The notes: generated by a model from the sequence alone, not told the origin. 58,017 bases of DNA from Acinetobacter sedimenti (GCF_022601685.1 NZ_JAKUML010000016.1:1-58017), one strand, 5' to 3'; counted from the first letter of the stretch, positions 25,132 to 34,163 are shown. Made by a program: numbers and translations.

Positions 25132-25443
25132 TTAAGCAGGTTCTTCACAGTACAAATCATAAAATGTTTGCATCAATACTAATACTTTTGGGTCAGCGAT
25201 CTGATAGAAAATCTGCTTTCCATCACGACGAGTACTCACCATTTCAGATTTGCGCAATACGGTAAGCTGTTGCGAAAGCGTAGGTTGGTGGATTTCAGTC
25301 AATTTTTCAATGGTTTGTACGTTAATTTCACCATCGATCAAGTGGCGTAAAATCTTTAAGCGATCGGGGTTTGATAACACCTTTAAATGATTGGTTACCA
25401 CTTCTATGTCTTGGTCGGTTACATCAAAAACGATATCAGGCAT
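25132..25443 (-). CDS. ArsR-family winged-helix transcriptional regulator
   Basis: A 103-residue ArsR/SmtB-fold regulator. The recognition helix is in EIHQPTLSQQLTVLRKSEMV and the wing in STRRDGKQIFYQI. The metal-sensing ELCVCDL box is replaced by EINVQTIEKL, and the only cysteine is near the C-terminus (LYCEEPA), so it is unlikely to sense metals through the classical alpha3 site. ATG 25443 is chosen; the frame is open to 25494 and a TTG just upstream has a better placed GAGGA. It is divergent from the hydrolase gene across a region with a 9-bp inverted repeat. Confidence 0.8.
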   Translation of the reverse strand: MPDIVFDVTDQDIEVVTNHLKVLSNPDRLKILRHLIDGEINVQTIEKLTEIHQPTLSQQLTVLRKSEMVSTRRDGKQIFYQIADPKVLVLMQTFYDLYCEEPA

Positions 25444-25903
25444 CAAAGTTTCAAATTCCTCTTTTAAATGTGAATGAATTATAAGTAGGCTCAAAATTCA
25501 TATAGATAAAGCGACATTTTGGGCAGTTAGGAGTGATGCATGAGAAAGCCTCATGGAATTTAAATTCATCTAAAAAGCCGAGATCACAAACAAATAATAG
25601 TTGCGATCTGCATAATATGCTTACACTAATATTAAAGCCCGAAGTTACCTGAAAATAAGCAGTAGATTGGTTTTGCTTGGTGTGCTTCTTGTTAATGAAT
25701 TGTTTCAAAAGATGTTAAAGGTTAATGCAAAGTAATCAAAAAAAATCATAATTGTGAAAGTTGTCAAATTTCTATTCATAAAATAGAAATTGCAAATGAT
25801 TGTTCTTAATAAGAAAAGATTTTCAACTCTATGTTCTTAAGATAGACTTAGATTCAACTTGTAATTTTAACTTTAAGTTTAAAAGCAAAAATAAGGATAT
25901 AAC
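25444..25903. other. AT-rich divergent region between the ArsR-family gene and the hydrolase
   Basis: No convincing gene. It contains the 9-7-9 inverted repeat at 25767-25791 inside a possible promoter (TTGTCA 25761-25766, TAGAAA 25784-25789, 17 bp apart). A shorter TTCTT-AAT-AAGAA repeat lies at 25803-25815. Confidence 0.4.
25767..25791. promoter_or_regulatory. Perfect 9-bp inverted repeat, candidate operator
   Basis: AATTTCTAT (25767-25775) and ATAGAAATT (25783-25791) are exact reverse complements 7 bp apart, 112 bp upstream of the hydrolase start. They fill the spacer of a weak promoter, the usual place for repression. The neighbouring ArsR-family regulator is the natural candidate ligand. 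Confidence 0.5.
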
Positions 25904-26722
25904 ATGTCTCCACTGACGCAGACTACGACTAAGCAAAAATTAGCCACAAACAAAACCCCAATTATTTTGATTCCAGGGACATGGTGTACCGCAAAGATTT
26001 GGGGTGATTTTGTCCCTGCATTAGAAGCATTGGGTTTGCAGGTGTTGACTCCAAATTTACGTTATCACGGTTTGCCTTATGATGAGGTAGCGAAGAAAGT
26101 TGGTAATGTGAGTCTGACGGATTTTGTCGATGATTTAAGCGCATTGCTTTTGTCTCTAGATACTCCGCCAATTATTTTAGGGCATTCTTTGGGTGGCCTC
26201 TTGGCACAACTACTTGCAGCAAGACATCCTGATAAGCATAAAGGTGTGATTCTGCTCGGTACAGCGCCGATGGCGGGAATTTTTGCTTTCTATCCAGAAA
26301 CTACCGCAGTGTTTTATAAACATTATATGAAATGGAAATTTTGGGAAAAAACGCTGTATGCAGAAAAATCAAAGTTTGAAAAATATGTGATGAACAATCA
26401 AACCCAAGAAGATGTAGATGCGACTTTTGCACAGCTTGTCCCAGAGTCAGGGCGTGTCTATTATGAAATGGGTTTTTGGTACTTAGATAGTAAAAAAGCA
26501 TCGACAGTCGATACAGATCAAATTCAAACGCCTGTACTCGTCATCACAGGTACCGACGATAAAATCGTGAATGCTAATGTTTCTCGTGCAACTGCAAAGC
26601 GATATGCAAATTCAACATTGTGTGTATTTGAAGGTTCAGATCATATGTATGCGATGGGCGAGTTTATGCCGATCACTGTCAATGCGATTAAATCATGGAT
26701 CGCTGAAAATCATTTGCTGTAA
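25904..26722 (+). CDS. Alpha/beta hydrolase
   Basis: A 272-residue alpha/beta-hydrolase-fold enzyme. The oxyanion region is ILIPGTWCTAKIWGDF, the nucleophile elbow GHSLGG (about residues 93-98), the acid TGTDDKIV and the catalytic His in GSDHMYAMGEF. The cap sequence does not identify a substrate. AAGGA lies 8 bp before ATG 25904. It is a single-gene transcript with a bidirectional terminator after it. Confidence 0.85.
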   Translation: MSPLTQTTTKQKLATNKTPIILIPGTWCTAKIWGDFVPALEALGLQVLTPNLRYHGLPYDEVAKKVGNVSLTDFVDDLSALLLSLDTPPIILGHSLGGLLAQLLAARHPDKHKGVILLGTAPMAGIFAFYPETTAVFYKHYMKWKFWEKTLYAEKSKFEKYVMNNQTQEDVDATFAQLVPESGRVYYEMGFWYLDSKKASTVDTDQIQTPVLVITGTDDKIVNANVSRATAKRYANSTLCVFEGSDHMYAMGEFMPITVNAIKSWIAENHLL

Positions 26723-26756
26723 ATTGCAAAACTATATTTTGGTAAAGACTAAGCAT

Positions 26757-26786
26757 AAAAATAGCCAGTATCAAACTGGCTATTTT
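26757..26786. terminator. Bidirectional terminator between hydrolase and dapD
   Basis: ATAGCCAGT (26761-26769) and ACTGGCTAT (26775-26783) with A-run before and T-run after, between convergent genes. Confidence 0.85.
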
Positions 26787-26815
26787 GTCGTTAATCTTGC
26801 TAGATTATGCTGAAT

Positions 26816-27637
26816 TTATTCAGCACGTAATAAATCATTCAAACTGGTTTTTGCACGTGTTTGCGCATCTACCTTCTTCACGATGATTGCAGCATATAAG
26901 CTATAAGTTCCGCATTTTGACGGCAAGCTACCAGAAACAACAACTGATCCAGCAGGTACACGACCATAGTGGATTTCGCCAGTTTCACGGTCATAAATAC
27001 GAGTAGATTGACCGATATAAACCCCCATTGAAATCACTGAACCTTCTTCAACAATTACACCTTCAACGATTTCAGAACGCGCACCAATAAAGCAATTGTC
27101 TTCAATAATCGTTGGATTAGCTTGTAGTGGCTCAAGTACACCACCGATACCTACACCACCTGATAAATGTACATTTTTACCAATTTGCGCACATGAGCCT
27201 ACAGTTGCCCAAGTATCAACCATAGTGCCTTCATCAACATAAGCACCAATATTGACATAAGAAGGCATCAATACGACATTCTTAGCTTGGAATGAGCCTT
27301 TACGAGCGACAGCAGGTGGGACTACACGTACACCTGCTTGTTGAAATTGTGCTTCTGTCCAACCTTTAAACTTGGTATCCACTTTGTCATAGAATTGCAG
27401 ATCACAAGATTCGATTGGCTTGTTATCGTTTAGTTTGAAAGAAAGCAATACCGCTTTTTTTAACCATTGATTAACAACCCACTCACCATTTTTCTTTTCT
27501 GCAACACGCAGGGTACCATTATCCAATCCTGCAAGTGCCTCATTTACTGCATTGCGAATGTCTTCAGGGCAGTTCGTACTTGAGTAATTTGCACGGTCTT
27601 CAAAAGCTTGTTCAATGATTGTAGCGAGTTGCGACAT
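26816..27637 (-). CDS. dapD: 2,3,4,5-tetrahydropyridine-2,6-dicarboxylate N-succinyltransferase
   Basis: DapD makes N-succinyl-2-amino-6-ketopimelate in the succinylase branch of lysine/diaminopimelate synthesis. The 273 residues show an N-terminal helical domain and a left-handed beta-helix of hexapeptide repeats (about 105-235: [20 protein letters not shown], then [19 protein letters not shown]). It closes with the expected [20 protein letters not shown]. Length and start are standard. It is expressed alone; a 12-bp palindrome lies 52 bp upstream of its start. Confidence 0.96.
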   Translation of the reverse strand: MSQLATIIEQAFEDRANYSSTNCPEDIRNAVNEALAGLDNGTLRVAEKKNGEWVVNQWLKKAVLLSFKLNDNKPIESCDLQFYDKVDTKFKGWTEAQFQQAGVRVVPPAVARKGSFQAKNVVLMPSYVNIGAYVDEGTMVDTWATVGSCAQIGKNVHLSGGVGIGGVLEPLQANPTIIEDNCFIGARSEIVEGVIVEEGSVISMGVYIGQSTRIYDRETGEIHYGRVPAGSVVVSGSLPSKCGTYSLYAAIIVKKVDAQTRAKTSLNDLLRAE

Positions 27638-27689
27638 TATAATTTTCCTAAACTAAAGTGAAAAATAAAGGCTAAAAAATGATGAGCCA

Positions 27690-27701
27690 TAGTGTACACT
27701 A
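27690..27701. promoter_or_regulatory. Perfect 12-bp palindrome between dapD and the OMP gene
   Basis: TAGTGTACACTA is fully self-complementary and sits 52 bp upstream of dapD and about 190 bp upstream of the divergent outer-membrane protein gene. It could be an operator for either; no binding protein is recognised. Confidence 0.35.
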
Positions 27702-27894
27702 AGCAATAAATTAGGCATAGCTTAAATATTTTGTTCAAATTTATTACAATAAAAACATAACATTAAAATAAATGTGTCAAAAGATTACAAAGAGAAACAG
27801 AAATTCGCTATTATTTGCACAGGGCATTTGTGAAAATGTACCTAATTTCAAACACCCTTTGTTAATTTGGTTTGAGTTTTTTGAGGAGTTAATT

Positions 27895-28611
27895 ATGAAA
27901 GTTTTTAAAATTTTAGCTTTGACAGCTTTAGCTAGTACAGCAACTTTTGCGGTTGCTGATGAAAAAGTTGTGACTGAAGACGGCGTAGCGACTTTCTCTA
28001 CATTTAAGCCTGCGGCTGTACGTGCTGAAGTTGGTACAACAGGTTACGGTGGTGCGATCTCTTGGAATCCTAACCCATACGTTGGTGTGACTTTAGGTTA
28101 CAATGGTGGTGAAATCTCTTGGACTGACGATGTGAAGATCGACGGAAATACTTATGATTTAGATATGGACAATAATTTGACATATTTGAATGCTGAGATT
28201 CGTCCGTGGGCTAATTGGTTTTACGTAGCAGCTGGTGTCGGTTATCTTGATAATGAGTACGAAGTGAGTCGTACGATTAAGTCAGGTAACGGTTTCTCTG
28301 TTAATGATAATGATTATATTGCAGTATCTGACGTTGAGATCGCTGGTAATCTTGATTATGACAATAAGATTGCACCATATTTAGGTCTTGGTTTCTCACC
28401 TTCGATTACAAATCGTTGGGGGGTATTTGGTGAAGTAGGTGCTTACTATTCTGGTAATCCAAATGTTAACTTGACTTCAACTGGTACTGCTACCACAGTA
28501 AGTGGTAATGGATTGGCTAATGATGTACAGTCAGAAGAGAATGAAATTGCCAATGATGACCAATTTGAATGGTTCCCAGTGGCTAAACTTGGTGTAACTT
28601 ACCGTTTCTAA
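27895..28611 (+). CDS. Outer-membrane beta-barrel protein (predicted)
   Basis: A 238-residue protein with a clear signal peptide (MKVFKILALTALASTATFAVA) cleaved before DEK. Strand-like alternating segments follow (VGVTLGYNGGEIS, NWFYVAAGVGYL, RWGVFGEVGAYY), and it ends in VTYRF, whose terminal aromatic residue is the BAM-recognition signature. I do not recognise a specific family; it is the size of an 8-stranded barrel with long acidic loops. ATG 27895 is chosen because GAGGAG lies 6 bp upstream; the frame is open from 27772 but without a signal there. A strong terminator follows. Confidence 0.8.
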   Translation: MKVFKILALTALASTATFAVADEKVVTEDGVATFSTFKPAAVRAEVGTTGYGGAISWNPNPYVGVTLGYNGGEISWTDDVKIDGNTYDLDMDNNLTYLNAEIRPWANWFYVAAGVGYLDNEYEVSRTIKSGNGFSVNDNDYIAVSDVEIAGNLDYDNKIAPYLGLGFSPSITNRWGVFGEVGAYYSGNPNVNLTSTGTATTVSGNGLANDVQSEENEIANDDQFEWFPVAKLGVTYRF

Positions 28612-28633
28612 TTGAGATTGCTATTTGATATTG

Positions 28634-28648
28634 TGCTACGCTGTAGCA
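28634..28648 (+). other. Short hairpin in the OMP 3' untranslated region
   Basis: TGCTAC (28634-28639) faces GTAGCA (28643-28648) with a 3-nt loop, just before the terminator. Probably a stabilising 3' structure. Confidence 0.4.
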
Positions 28649-28660
28649 TGATCAAAATAT

Positions 28661-28687
28661 AAAACGAGCTTCGGCTCGTTTTTTTGT
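28661..28687. terminator. Intrinsic terminator between convergent genes
   Basis: ACGAGC (28664-28669), TTCG loop, GCTCGT (28674-28679), then a T-run; A-run on the other side. It serves the OMP gene (+) and possibly the opposite gene. Confidence 0.85.
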
Positions 28688-28781
28688 GCTACTAAAACAT
28701 ACGATACTTTTTTGTGCTGTCGATTTCGATTTTAAAACTACAGTACAATTCCACACGAAAAATATCAAAATAAATGACACA

Positions 28782-30452
28782 TTAAAAGCGTTCGGCAGTT
28801 GCCATATTCCAGATACGATAATAAAAGTTTTCTTCATCATCCAAATTGGCTTGTAGCAAAGAGTTCCGCTTTAAAAAGAAGTAAATCTGCGCAAAGTTCT
28901 TGATTTCGTTGTGATTGACTCGTTGTACAAGATGATGCGCTTCAATATCACGAGGATGCTCTAAGCCAACAGCCGCGATCATCTCTGCAAGAGCGTGTAA
29001 AGTGTTGTGATGAAAGTTAGCGACACGTGTCGATTTCAGATCGACATTAAGTGCAGATTGGCGTTGTTGGTTTTGCGTGGCGATCCCAACAGGACATTGG
29101 TTGGTATGACAGCTTTGTGCCTGTATACAACCGATCGCAAACATAAAGCCACGAGCGCAGTTGACCCAATCTGCACCGATCGCAAAGGTGCTCGCAATAT
29201 CAAATGCACTGATAATCTTGCCACTTGCACCAATTTTAATACGATCACGAATGCCTGCACCGACCAATGTATTGTGTACAAACAGTAAGCCTTCACGCAG
29301 TGGTGTGCCAATATGGTCACTAAACTCAATCGGTGCTGCACCTGTCCCACCTTCGCTACCATCCACTACGATAAAATCAGGAAATATTTGTTTTTCTAAC
29401 ATCGCTTTGACGATGCCCATAAACTGCCACGGTTGACCAATACAGAGTTTGATACCGACAGGTTTTCCGTTGCATAAAGTGCGAAGTTGTTGAATAAAAT
29501 CCATCAGCTCAAGTGGCGTATGAAAGGCAGAATGCGCAGGCGGTGAAACACAGTCCCGATCACGAGGTACGCCGCGGATTTGTGAAATTTCTTCACTGAT
29601 TTTATGCTTGGGTAAAATCCCGCCGTGCCCCGGTTTTGCACCCTGAGAGAGTTTAATTTCAATCATTTTCACTTGTGGAAGTTTGGCTTGATGCTTGAAT
29701 TTTTCAGGATCAAATTTGCCATCTGAAGTTCGACAGCCAAAATAGCCACTGGCAATTTGCCAAACCAAATCACCACCATTTTCCAAATGATACGGGCTAA
29801 TACTTCCTTCACCTGTATCATGATAAAAATTGCCCAATTTTGCGCCAGCATTGAGTGCTCGAATGGCATTGGCACTCAGGCTACCAAAGCTCATCGCTGA
29901 AATATTCATGATCGAAGCGGAATAGGGCTGTGCGCATTGGGAATTACCGATGGTGATGCGAAAAGTATTGTGGTCGCTGGGCATTTTCGGGCTAAGAGAA
30001 TGTGCCATAAAGCGGTAATCATCTTCATAGGCATCAATGATTGAGCCAAACGGTTTATCGGCATTTTGATTTTTTGCCCGTTGATAGACGAGATTGCGCT
30101 GCATTCTGGAAAATGGCAACGCATCACGGTCGCCTTCAATAAAATACTGACGAATCTCAGGGCGAAAATATTCAAAAATAAAGCGAAAATGCCCCATGAT
30201 CGGATAGTTGCGCAAAATACTGTGATTGCGTTGAAGTACATCATATAAGCCCAATAGGCTAAGTAATGTGGCGATCACGAACAAGCTATTGAGTACACTA
30301 TCGGCAAAAAAATAATTCAGATAATGGCGTTTACCTAGCAAAATGACATAGCCAAGAAAAAGGCTACTGGCAATGCAGAAATACCATAGCAAATAGCGTG
30401 AAATATAGGTGTTGAGCAGCTTATTGCGAACTTGCTGTGCTGGGTTTTGCAT
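28782..30452 (-). CDS. Membrane-anchored FMN-binding glutamate-synthase-family protein
   Basis: A 556-residue protein with two N-terminal hydrophobic segments (about 19-40 and 55-70), followed by the FMN-binding TIM barrel of glutamate synthase. Family motifs are MSFGSLSANAIRALNAGAKLG, VDGSEGGTGAAP and the cluster sequence CIQAQSCHTNQCPVGIATQ, which keeps the Cys-x5-Cys-x4-Cys of the [3Fe-4S] site. The glutamine amidotransferase domain and GltD partner are absent, so it is not normal glutamate synthase. The electron donor and substrate are unknown. It stands alone on the minus strand. Confidence 0.85.
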   Translation of the reverse strand: MQNPAQQVRNKLLNTYISRYLLWYFCIASSLFLGYVILLGKRHYLNYFFADSVLNSLFVIATLLSLLGLYDVLQRNHSILRNYPIMGHFRFIFEYFRPEIRQYFIEGDRDALPFSRMQRNLVYQRAKNQNADKPFGSIIDAYEDDYRFMAHSLSPKMPSDHNTFRITIGNSQCAQPYSASIMNISAMSFGSLSANAIRALNAGAKLGNFYHDTGEGSISPYHLENGGDLVWQIASGYFGCRTSDGKFDPEKFKHQAKLPQVKMIEIKLSQGAKPGHGGILPKHKISEEISQIRGVPRDRDCVSPPAHSAFHTPLELMDFIQQLRTLCNGKPVGIKLCIGQPWQFMGIVKAMLEKQIFPDFIVVDGSEGGTGAAPIEFSDHIGTPLREGLLFVHNTLVGAGIRDRIKIGASGKIISAFDIASTFAIGADWVNCARGFMFAIGCIQAQSCHTNQCPVGIATQNQQRQSALNVDLKSTRVANFHHNTLHALAEMIAAVGLEHPRDIEAHHLVQRVNHNEIKNFAQIYFFLKRNSLLQANLDDEENFYYRIWNMATAERF

Positions 30453-30613
30453 TTTAATTCAATTCCTTGCAGTGCTTGCTATTCTTAACACTGTGCGTGA
30501 TTGGCAATAAAATCTCAAGCATTGAATTGTTTAAAGCTCGCTTACAAAGTGGTATATTTTTTATGTCGATATATAATCTGAAATTTTAGCCCGAATTAGT
30601 CTGTCTTGAATGC

Positions 30614-30626
30614 TGTCAGGCTGACA
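30614..30626. promoter_or_regulatory. Short palindrome upstream of pheA
   Basis: TGTCAG and CTGACA flank a central G, 47 bp upstream of the pheA start. It may be an operator; it is too short for a terminator, and no attenuator peptide rich in Phe codons was found. Confidence 0.3.
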
Positions 30627-30672
30627 ATGATCAGGTATACTTGAGCAAAATTGGTAAAGGCAAAATGGCAAC

Positions 30673-31809
30673 ATGCAACACGACCCACAATATAAAGATC
30701 AGCAAAATAAAGATCAGCAAAATAGTCAAAGTTTAAACTTACAAGATATTCGCCAACAGATTGATTCTGTCGATGAGCAAATACATTATCTGATCAATCA
30801 ACGTGCCAAACTTGCTGAAACCGTTGCTAAAGCCAAATTTTCTCAAGATGAAAATCCAGTGTTTTACCGCCCAGAGCGTGAAGCGCAGGTGCTTCGTAAT
30901 GTCATGGCACGCAATCAAGGTCCATTGTCGAATGAAACTATTGCACGCCTGTTCCGTGAGATTATGTCGGCATGTCTTGCATTGGAAGCACCACAGTCGA
31001 TCGCTTTTTTAGGGCCTGAAGGGACGTACACCCAAGCGGCGGCGATTAAACATTTTGGGCAAGATGCGATTACTCGTCCGATCACCACCATTGAAGAAGT
31101 ATTCCGTGAAGTCGAGTCAGGCTCAGCGCATTATGGAGTGGTGCCTGTAGAGAATTCCTCTGAAGGTATCGTCAATCATACGCTTGATTGTTTTAAATCC
31201 TCAAAACTGCATGTCATTGGTGAAGTTGAATTGCCAATTCATCACCAATTTTTAATTTCGCACAATACCCGCAAAGACAGCATCAAACAGATTTATGCAC
31301 ATCAACAAGCCTTGGCACAATGCCGTAAATGGCTCGATGTAAATTATCCAGGTGTTGAGCGCATTGCACTGAACTCGAATGCTGAAGCGGCTCGCCGTAT
31401 TCGCAATGAATGGCATTCTGCTGCGATTGCAGGTGATGTGGCGGCGCAGATTTATGATTTGGAAATTTTGCATGCCAATATCGAAGATAATCCTGACAAT
31501 ACCACGCGTTTCTTAGTCATCGGTCGTGAAAAATCGTCACGTAGCGGTCACGACAAAACTTCGTTGTTGATTGCTGCGCATGATAAAGCAGGGGCGTTGA
31601 TCGAGATTCTTGCGCCGATTGCTAAGCATAATCTGACCATGACCAGTATTGAAACTCGCCCATCATTGCCTGAGAAATGGACCTATGTGTTCTTTATTGA
31701 TCTCAAAGGGCATATCGAAGATGACGGTGTGCGTGAAGCAATTGAAGAAATTCGCCCACATGTCAAAGAGCTTCGTGTACTTGGTTCATATCCGCTGGCA
31801 GTGTTGTAA
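30673..31809 (+). CDS. pheA: Bifunctional chorismate mutase/prephenate dehydratase (P-protein)
   Basis: PheA converts chorismate to prephenate and then phenylpyruvate, the committed route to phenylalanine. In 378 residues: an AroQ-type chorismate mutase (about 20-105, LQDIRQQIDSVDEQIHYLIN); a prephenate dehydratase domain (about 108-285, LGPEGTYTQAA, VPVENSSEGIV, NTTRFLVIGRE); and an ACT domain (about 295-372, ETRPS), the expected site for Phe feedback. The N-terminus carries a duplicated KDQQN. The stop overlaps the next start by one base (TAATG), so translation is coupled to tyrA-aroA. Confidence 0.96.
   Translation: MQHDPQYKDQQNKDQQNSQSLNLQDIRQQIDSVDEQIHYLINQRAKLAETVAKAKFSQDENPVFYRPEREAQVLRNVMARNQGPLSNETIARLFREIMSACLALEAPQSIAFLGPEGTYTQAAAIKHFGQDAITRPITTIEEVFREVESGSAHYGVVPVENSSEGIVNHTLDCFKSSKLHVIGEVELPIHHQFLISHNTRKDSIKQIYAHQQALAQCRKWLDVNYPGVERIALNSNAEAARRIRNEWHSAAIAGDVAAQIYDLEILHANIEDNPDNTTRFLVIGREKSSRSGHDKTSLLIAAHDKAGALIEILAPIAKHNLTMTSIETRPSLPEKWTYVFFIDLKGHIEDDGVREAIEEIRPHVKELRVLGSYPLAVL
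30693..30722 (+). repeat. Tandem duplication of 15 bp in the pheA N-terminus
   Basis: The unit TAAAGATCAGCAAAA occurs twice in direct succession, giving KDQQN-KDQQN before the mutase domain. It keeps the frame and is probably a slippage polymorphism. Confidence 0.85.
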
Positions 31810-34106
31810 TGACTGACTCTGTTTTTACTTCGAATATGAGTGCCAATAACACGCCATTATTTGAAAAAGTTGCTTTTATCGGACTGGGTTTAATTGGTTC
31901 AAGCCTTGCTCGTGTGATTAAAGCACATCATTTGGCAGGTGAAGTCGTTGCTTCTACTCGCTCTGAAAAGACCTTAGCCGATGCCAAACAACTTGGTTTA
32001 ATTGATCAAGGATTTAGCTCGGCAAGTGAAGCAGTGCAAGATGCGGATTTGATCGTGCTGGCTTTACCTGTACAAGCCACTGAAAAGGCATTACAACAGA
32101 TCAAACCATACTTACGTGCTGATGCTATCATTACCGATGTCGGTAGCACCAAAGGTAATGTGGTACAAGCCGCAAAAAATGTCTTTGGGGAAAACTTACC
32201 CAAAGGTTTTGTGCCGGGTCATCCGATCGCAGGCAGTGAACACAGTGGTGTGCATGCAGGGAAAATTGATTTATTTGCTAAGCACAAAGTGATACTGACG
32301 CCACTTGAATCAAGTGATCCGATTGCTGTACAAAAGCTGATTCAACTGTGGCAAAGCGCTCAAGCTGAAGTGATTTGTATGGATGTGGCACAGCACGATG
32401 AGGTGCTTGCGCATACCAGTCATTTACCACATTTGATGGCGTTTAATTTGGTCGAACAACTTGCCAATCGACAAGATAATTTAGATATTTTTCGCTATGC
32501 GGCGGGTGGCTTTCGAGATTTCTCTCGAATTGCAGCCAGTGATCCGCAGATGTGGCACGACATTTTTCTTGCAAATAAAAAAGCGATTTTGAGTGCGGTT
32601 ACAGGCTTTGAAGATCAATTACAACGCTTTAAACAAGTCATTCAATCCGAAGATTCCAATGCGCTCATGGGCATGCTTGGACATGCTAAAGCCGCTCGCC
32701 AACATTTTAACCATATGCTCGCCAATACACCTTTGATGGAGAACAACGCTGTGACGCAACAATTTACCATTTCACCGGGAAGCCAACAATTTTCAGGGCA
32801 TTTTTCAGTGCCGGGTGATAAGTCTGTGTCGCATCGCTCGATCATGTTCGGTGCAATTGCAGAAGGCACAACCCATGTAACAGGCTTTTTGGAAGGTGAG
32901 GATGCGTTGGCGACCTTGCAAGCCTTCCGTGATATGGGGGTTTCGATCGAAGGACCGAAAAATGGTGAAGTGACGATTCATGGTGTCGGCATGCACGGTC
33001 TGAAAAAACCTGCAAGTGCGCTGTATATGGGCAACTCAGGCACCAGTTTGCGGTTGCTTTCTGGCATGCTCTCTGCGCAAGCCTTTGATACTGTGATGAC
33101 GGGTGATGCGTCGCTTTCAAAGCGTCCGATGGAGCGTATCGCAAAACCACTTCGTGTGATGGGTGCAAAAATCCAAACCACAGGTGAAAAAGGCACACCG
33201 CCAGTCAGCATCACAGGCGCACAAGGCTTAAAAGGCATTCATTATGATTTGCCTATGGCTTCGGCACAGGTCAAATCAGGCATTTTATTGGCAGGGCTGT
33301 GGGCAGAGGGCGCAACATCGGTCACTGAACCTGAACCGACACGTGATCACACCGAGCGTATGCTTCGTGCATTTGGTTACGACGTAAAAACCCAAAAGCA
33401 AGATCATGGTAACCAAATTACGCTTCAGGGTGGCGGAAAGCTCGTGGGGACAAATATCCAAGTGCCTTCGGATATTTCCAGTGCGGCGTTCTTTATGGTT
33501 GGTGCGGCGATTAGCCAAAATGCCGATCTGACTTTACAAGCTGTTGGGATTAACCCAACGCGTACAGGTGTGATTGAAATCCTCAAGCAAATGGGTGCAG
33601 ATATCAGTGTACTCAATGAGCGCATCGCAGGTGGTGAGCCGATTGCAGATATTCATATCCGTGGTGGCAAAACTTTAAAAGGCATTCATATGCCTGAAGA
33701 TCAAGTACCACTGGCGATTGATGAGTTTCCTGCGTTATTCATTGCTGCTGCATGCGCAGAAGGTGAAACGATCTTGACTGGAGCTGCGGAGCTTCGTGTC
33801 AAAGAGTCTGATCGTATCCAAGTGATGGCAGACGGATTAATCGCACTGGGTATCCAATGTCAGCCAACTGATGATGGCATCATCATTCAAGGTAAAGGCA
33901 AAACAGGCGAGTGGTCACCAATCTTCACAGGTGGTCAGATCGAGTCGCATCATGATCATCGCATTGCCATGAGCTTTAGTATTGCAGGTTTGCGCTGTGC
34001 CGAGCCGATCACCATTCATGGGACTGAAACGGTAGCAACCAGTTTTCCAACCTTTACTGAGCTTGCGAAAAAAGCAGGCATGTTGATTCAGCAGTCTGAT
34101 GTTTAA
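31809..34106 (+). CDS. tyrA-aroA: Fused prephenate dehydrogenase / 3-phosphoshikimate 1-carboxyvinyltransferase (TyrA-AroA)
   Basis: The N-terminal part (about 1-300) is a prephenate dehydrogenase of the tyrosine branch. It has the NAD motif FIGLGLIGSS and the active-site segments DVGSTKG, GHPIAGSEHSG and LPHLMAFNL. The C-terminal part (about 318-760) is EPSP synthase of the shikimate pathway, with FSVPGDKSVSHRS, MGNSGTSLRLL and RVKESDRIQVMADGL. This 765-residue fusion is known from pseudomonads and Acinetobacter. It starts at ATG 31809, overlapping the pheA stop by one base. The two genes place Phe, Tyr and chorismate synthesis in one transcript ended by the hairpin at 34131-34163. Confidence 0.96.
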   Translation: MTDSVFTSNMSANNTPLFEKVAFIGLGLIGSSLARVIKAHHLAGEVVASTRSEKTLADAKQLGLIDQGFSSASEAVQDADLIVLALPVQATEKALQQIKPYLRADAIITDVGSTKGNVVQAAKNVFGENLPKGFVPGHPIAGSEHSGVHAGKIDLFAKHKVILTPLESSDPIAVQKLIQLWQSAQAEVICMDVAQHDEVLAHTSHLPHLMAFNLVEQLANRQDNLDIFRYAAGGFRDFSRIAASDPQMWHDIFLANKKAILSAVTGFEDQLQRFKQVIQSEDSNALMGMLGHAKAARQHFNHMLANTPLMENNAVTQQFTISPGSQQFSGHFSVPGDKSVSHRSIMFGAIAEGTTHVTGFLEGEDALATLQAFRDMGVSIEGPKNGEVTIHGVGMHGLKKPASALYMGNSGTSLRLLSGMLSAQAFDTVMTGDASLSKRPMERIAKPLRVMGAKIQTTGEKGTPPVSITGAQGLKGIHYDLPMASAQVKSGILLAGLWAEGATSVTEPEPTRDHTERMLRAFGYDVKTQKQDHGNQITLQGGGKLVGTNIQVPSDISSAAFFMVGAAISQNADLTLQAVGINPTRTGVIEILKQMGADISVLNERIAGGEPIADIHIRGGKTLKGIHMPEDQVPLAIDEFPALFIAAACAEGETILTGAAELRVKESDRIQVMADGLIALGIQCQPTDDGIIIQGKGKTGEWSPIFTGGQIESHHDHRIAMSFSIAGLRCAEPITIHGTETVATSFPTFTELAKKAGMLIQQSDV

Positions 34107-34130
34107 TGCCTTAAAAATCGAGTAAAAAAG

Positions 34131-34163
34131 AAAACCGCAGTTCATGTGAATTGCGGTTTTTTT
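34131..34163. terminator. Terminator of the pheA-tyrA/aroA operon
   Basis: AAAACCGCA (34131-34139) pairs with TGCGGTTTT, and the stem is extended by TTCA/TGAA after one mismatch. A T-run follows. It lies between convergent genes and may act both ways. Confidence 0.85.

Noticed and set aside
25132..25443. Arsenic or zinc sensor role for the ArsR-family protein
   Set aside because: The CVC metal box is replaced by NVQ and only one cysteine is present near the C-terminus; no arsenic or metal genes adjoin it.
25451..25708. 85-codon frame upstream of the ArsR-family gene on the minus strand
   Set aside because: Overlaps the regulator start in another frame, has no ribosome site and no family resemblance.
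28782..30452. Ordinary glutamate synthase large subunit
   Set aside because: Only about a third of GltB length, no glutamine amidotransferase domain, no gltD, and N-terminal membrane helices.
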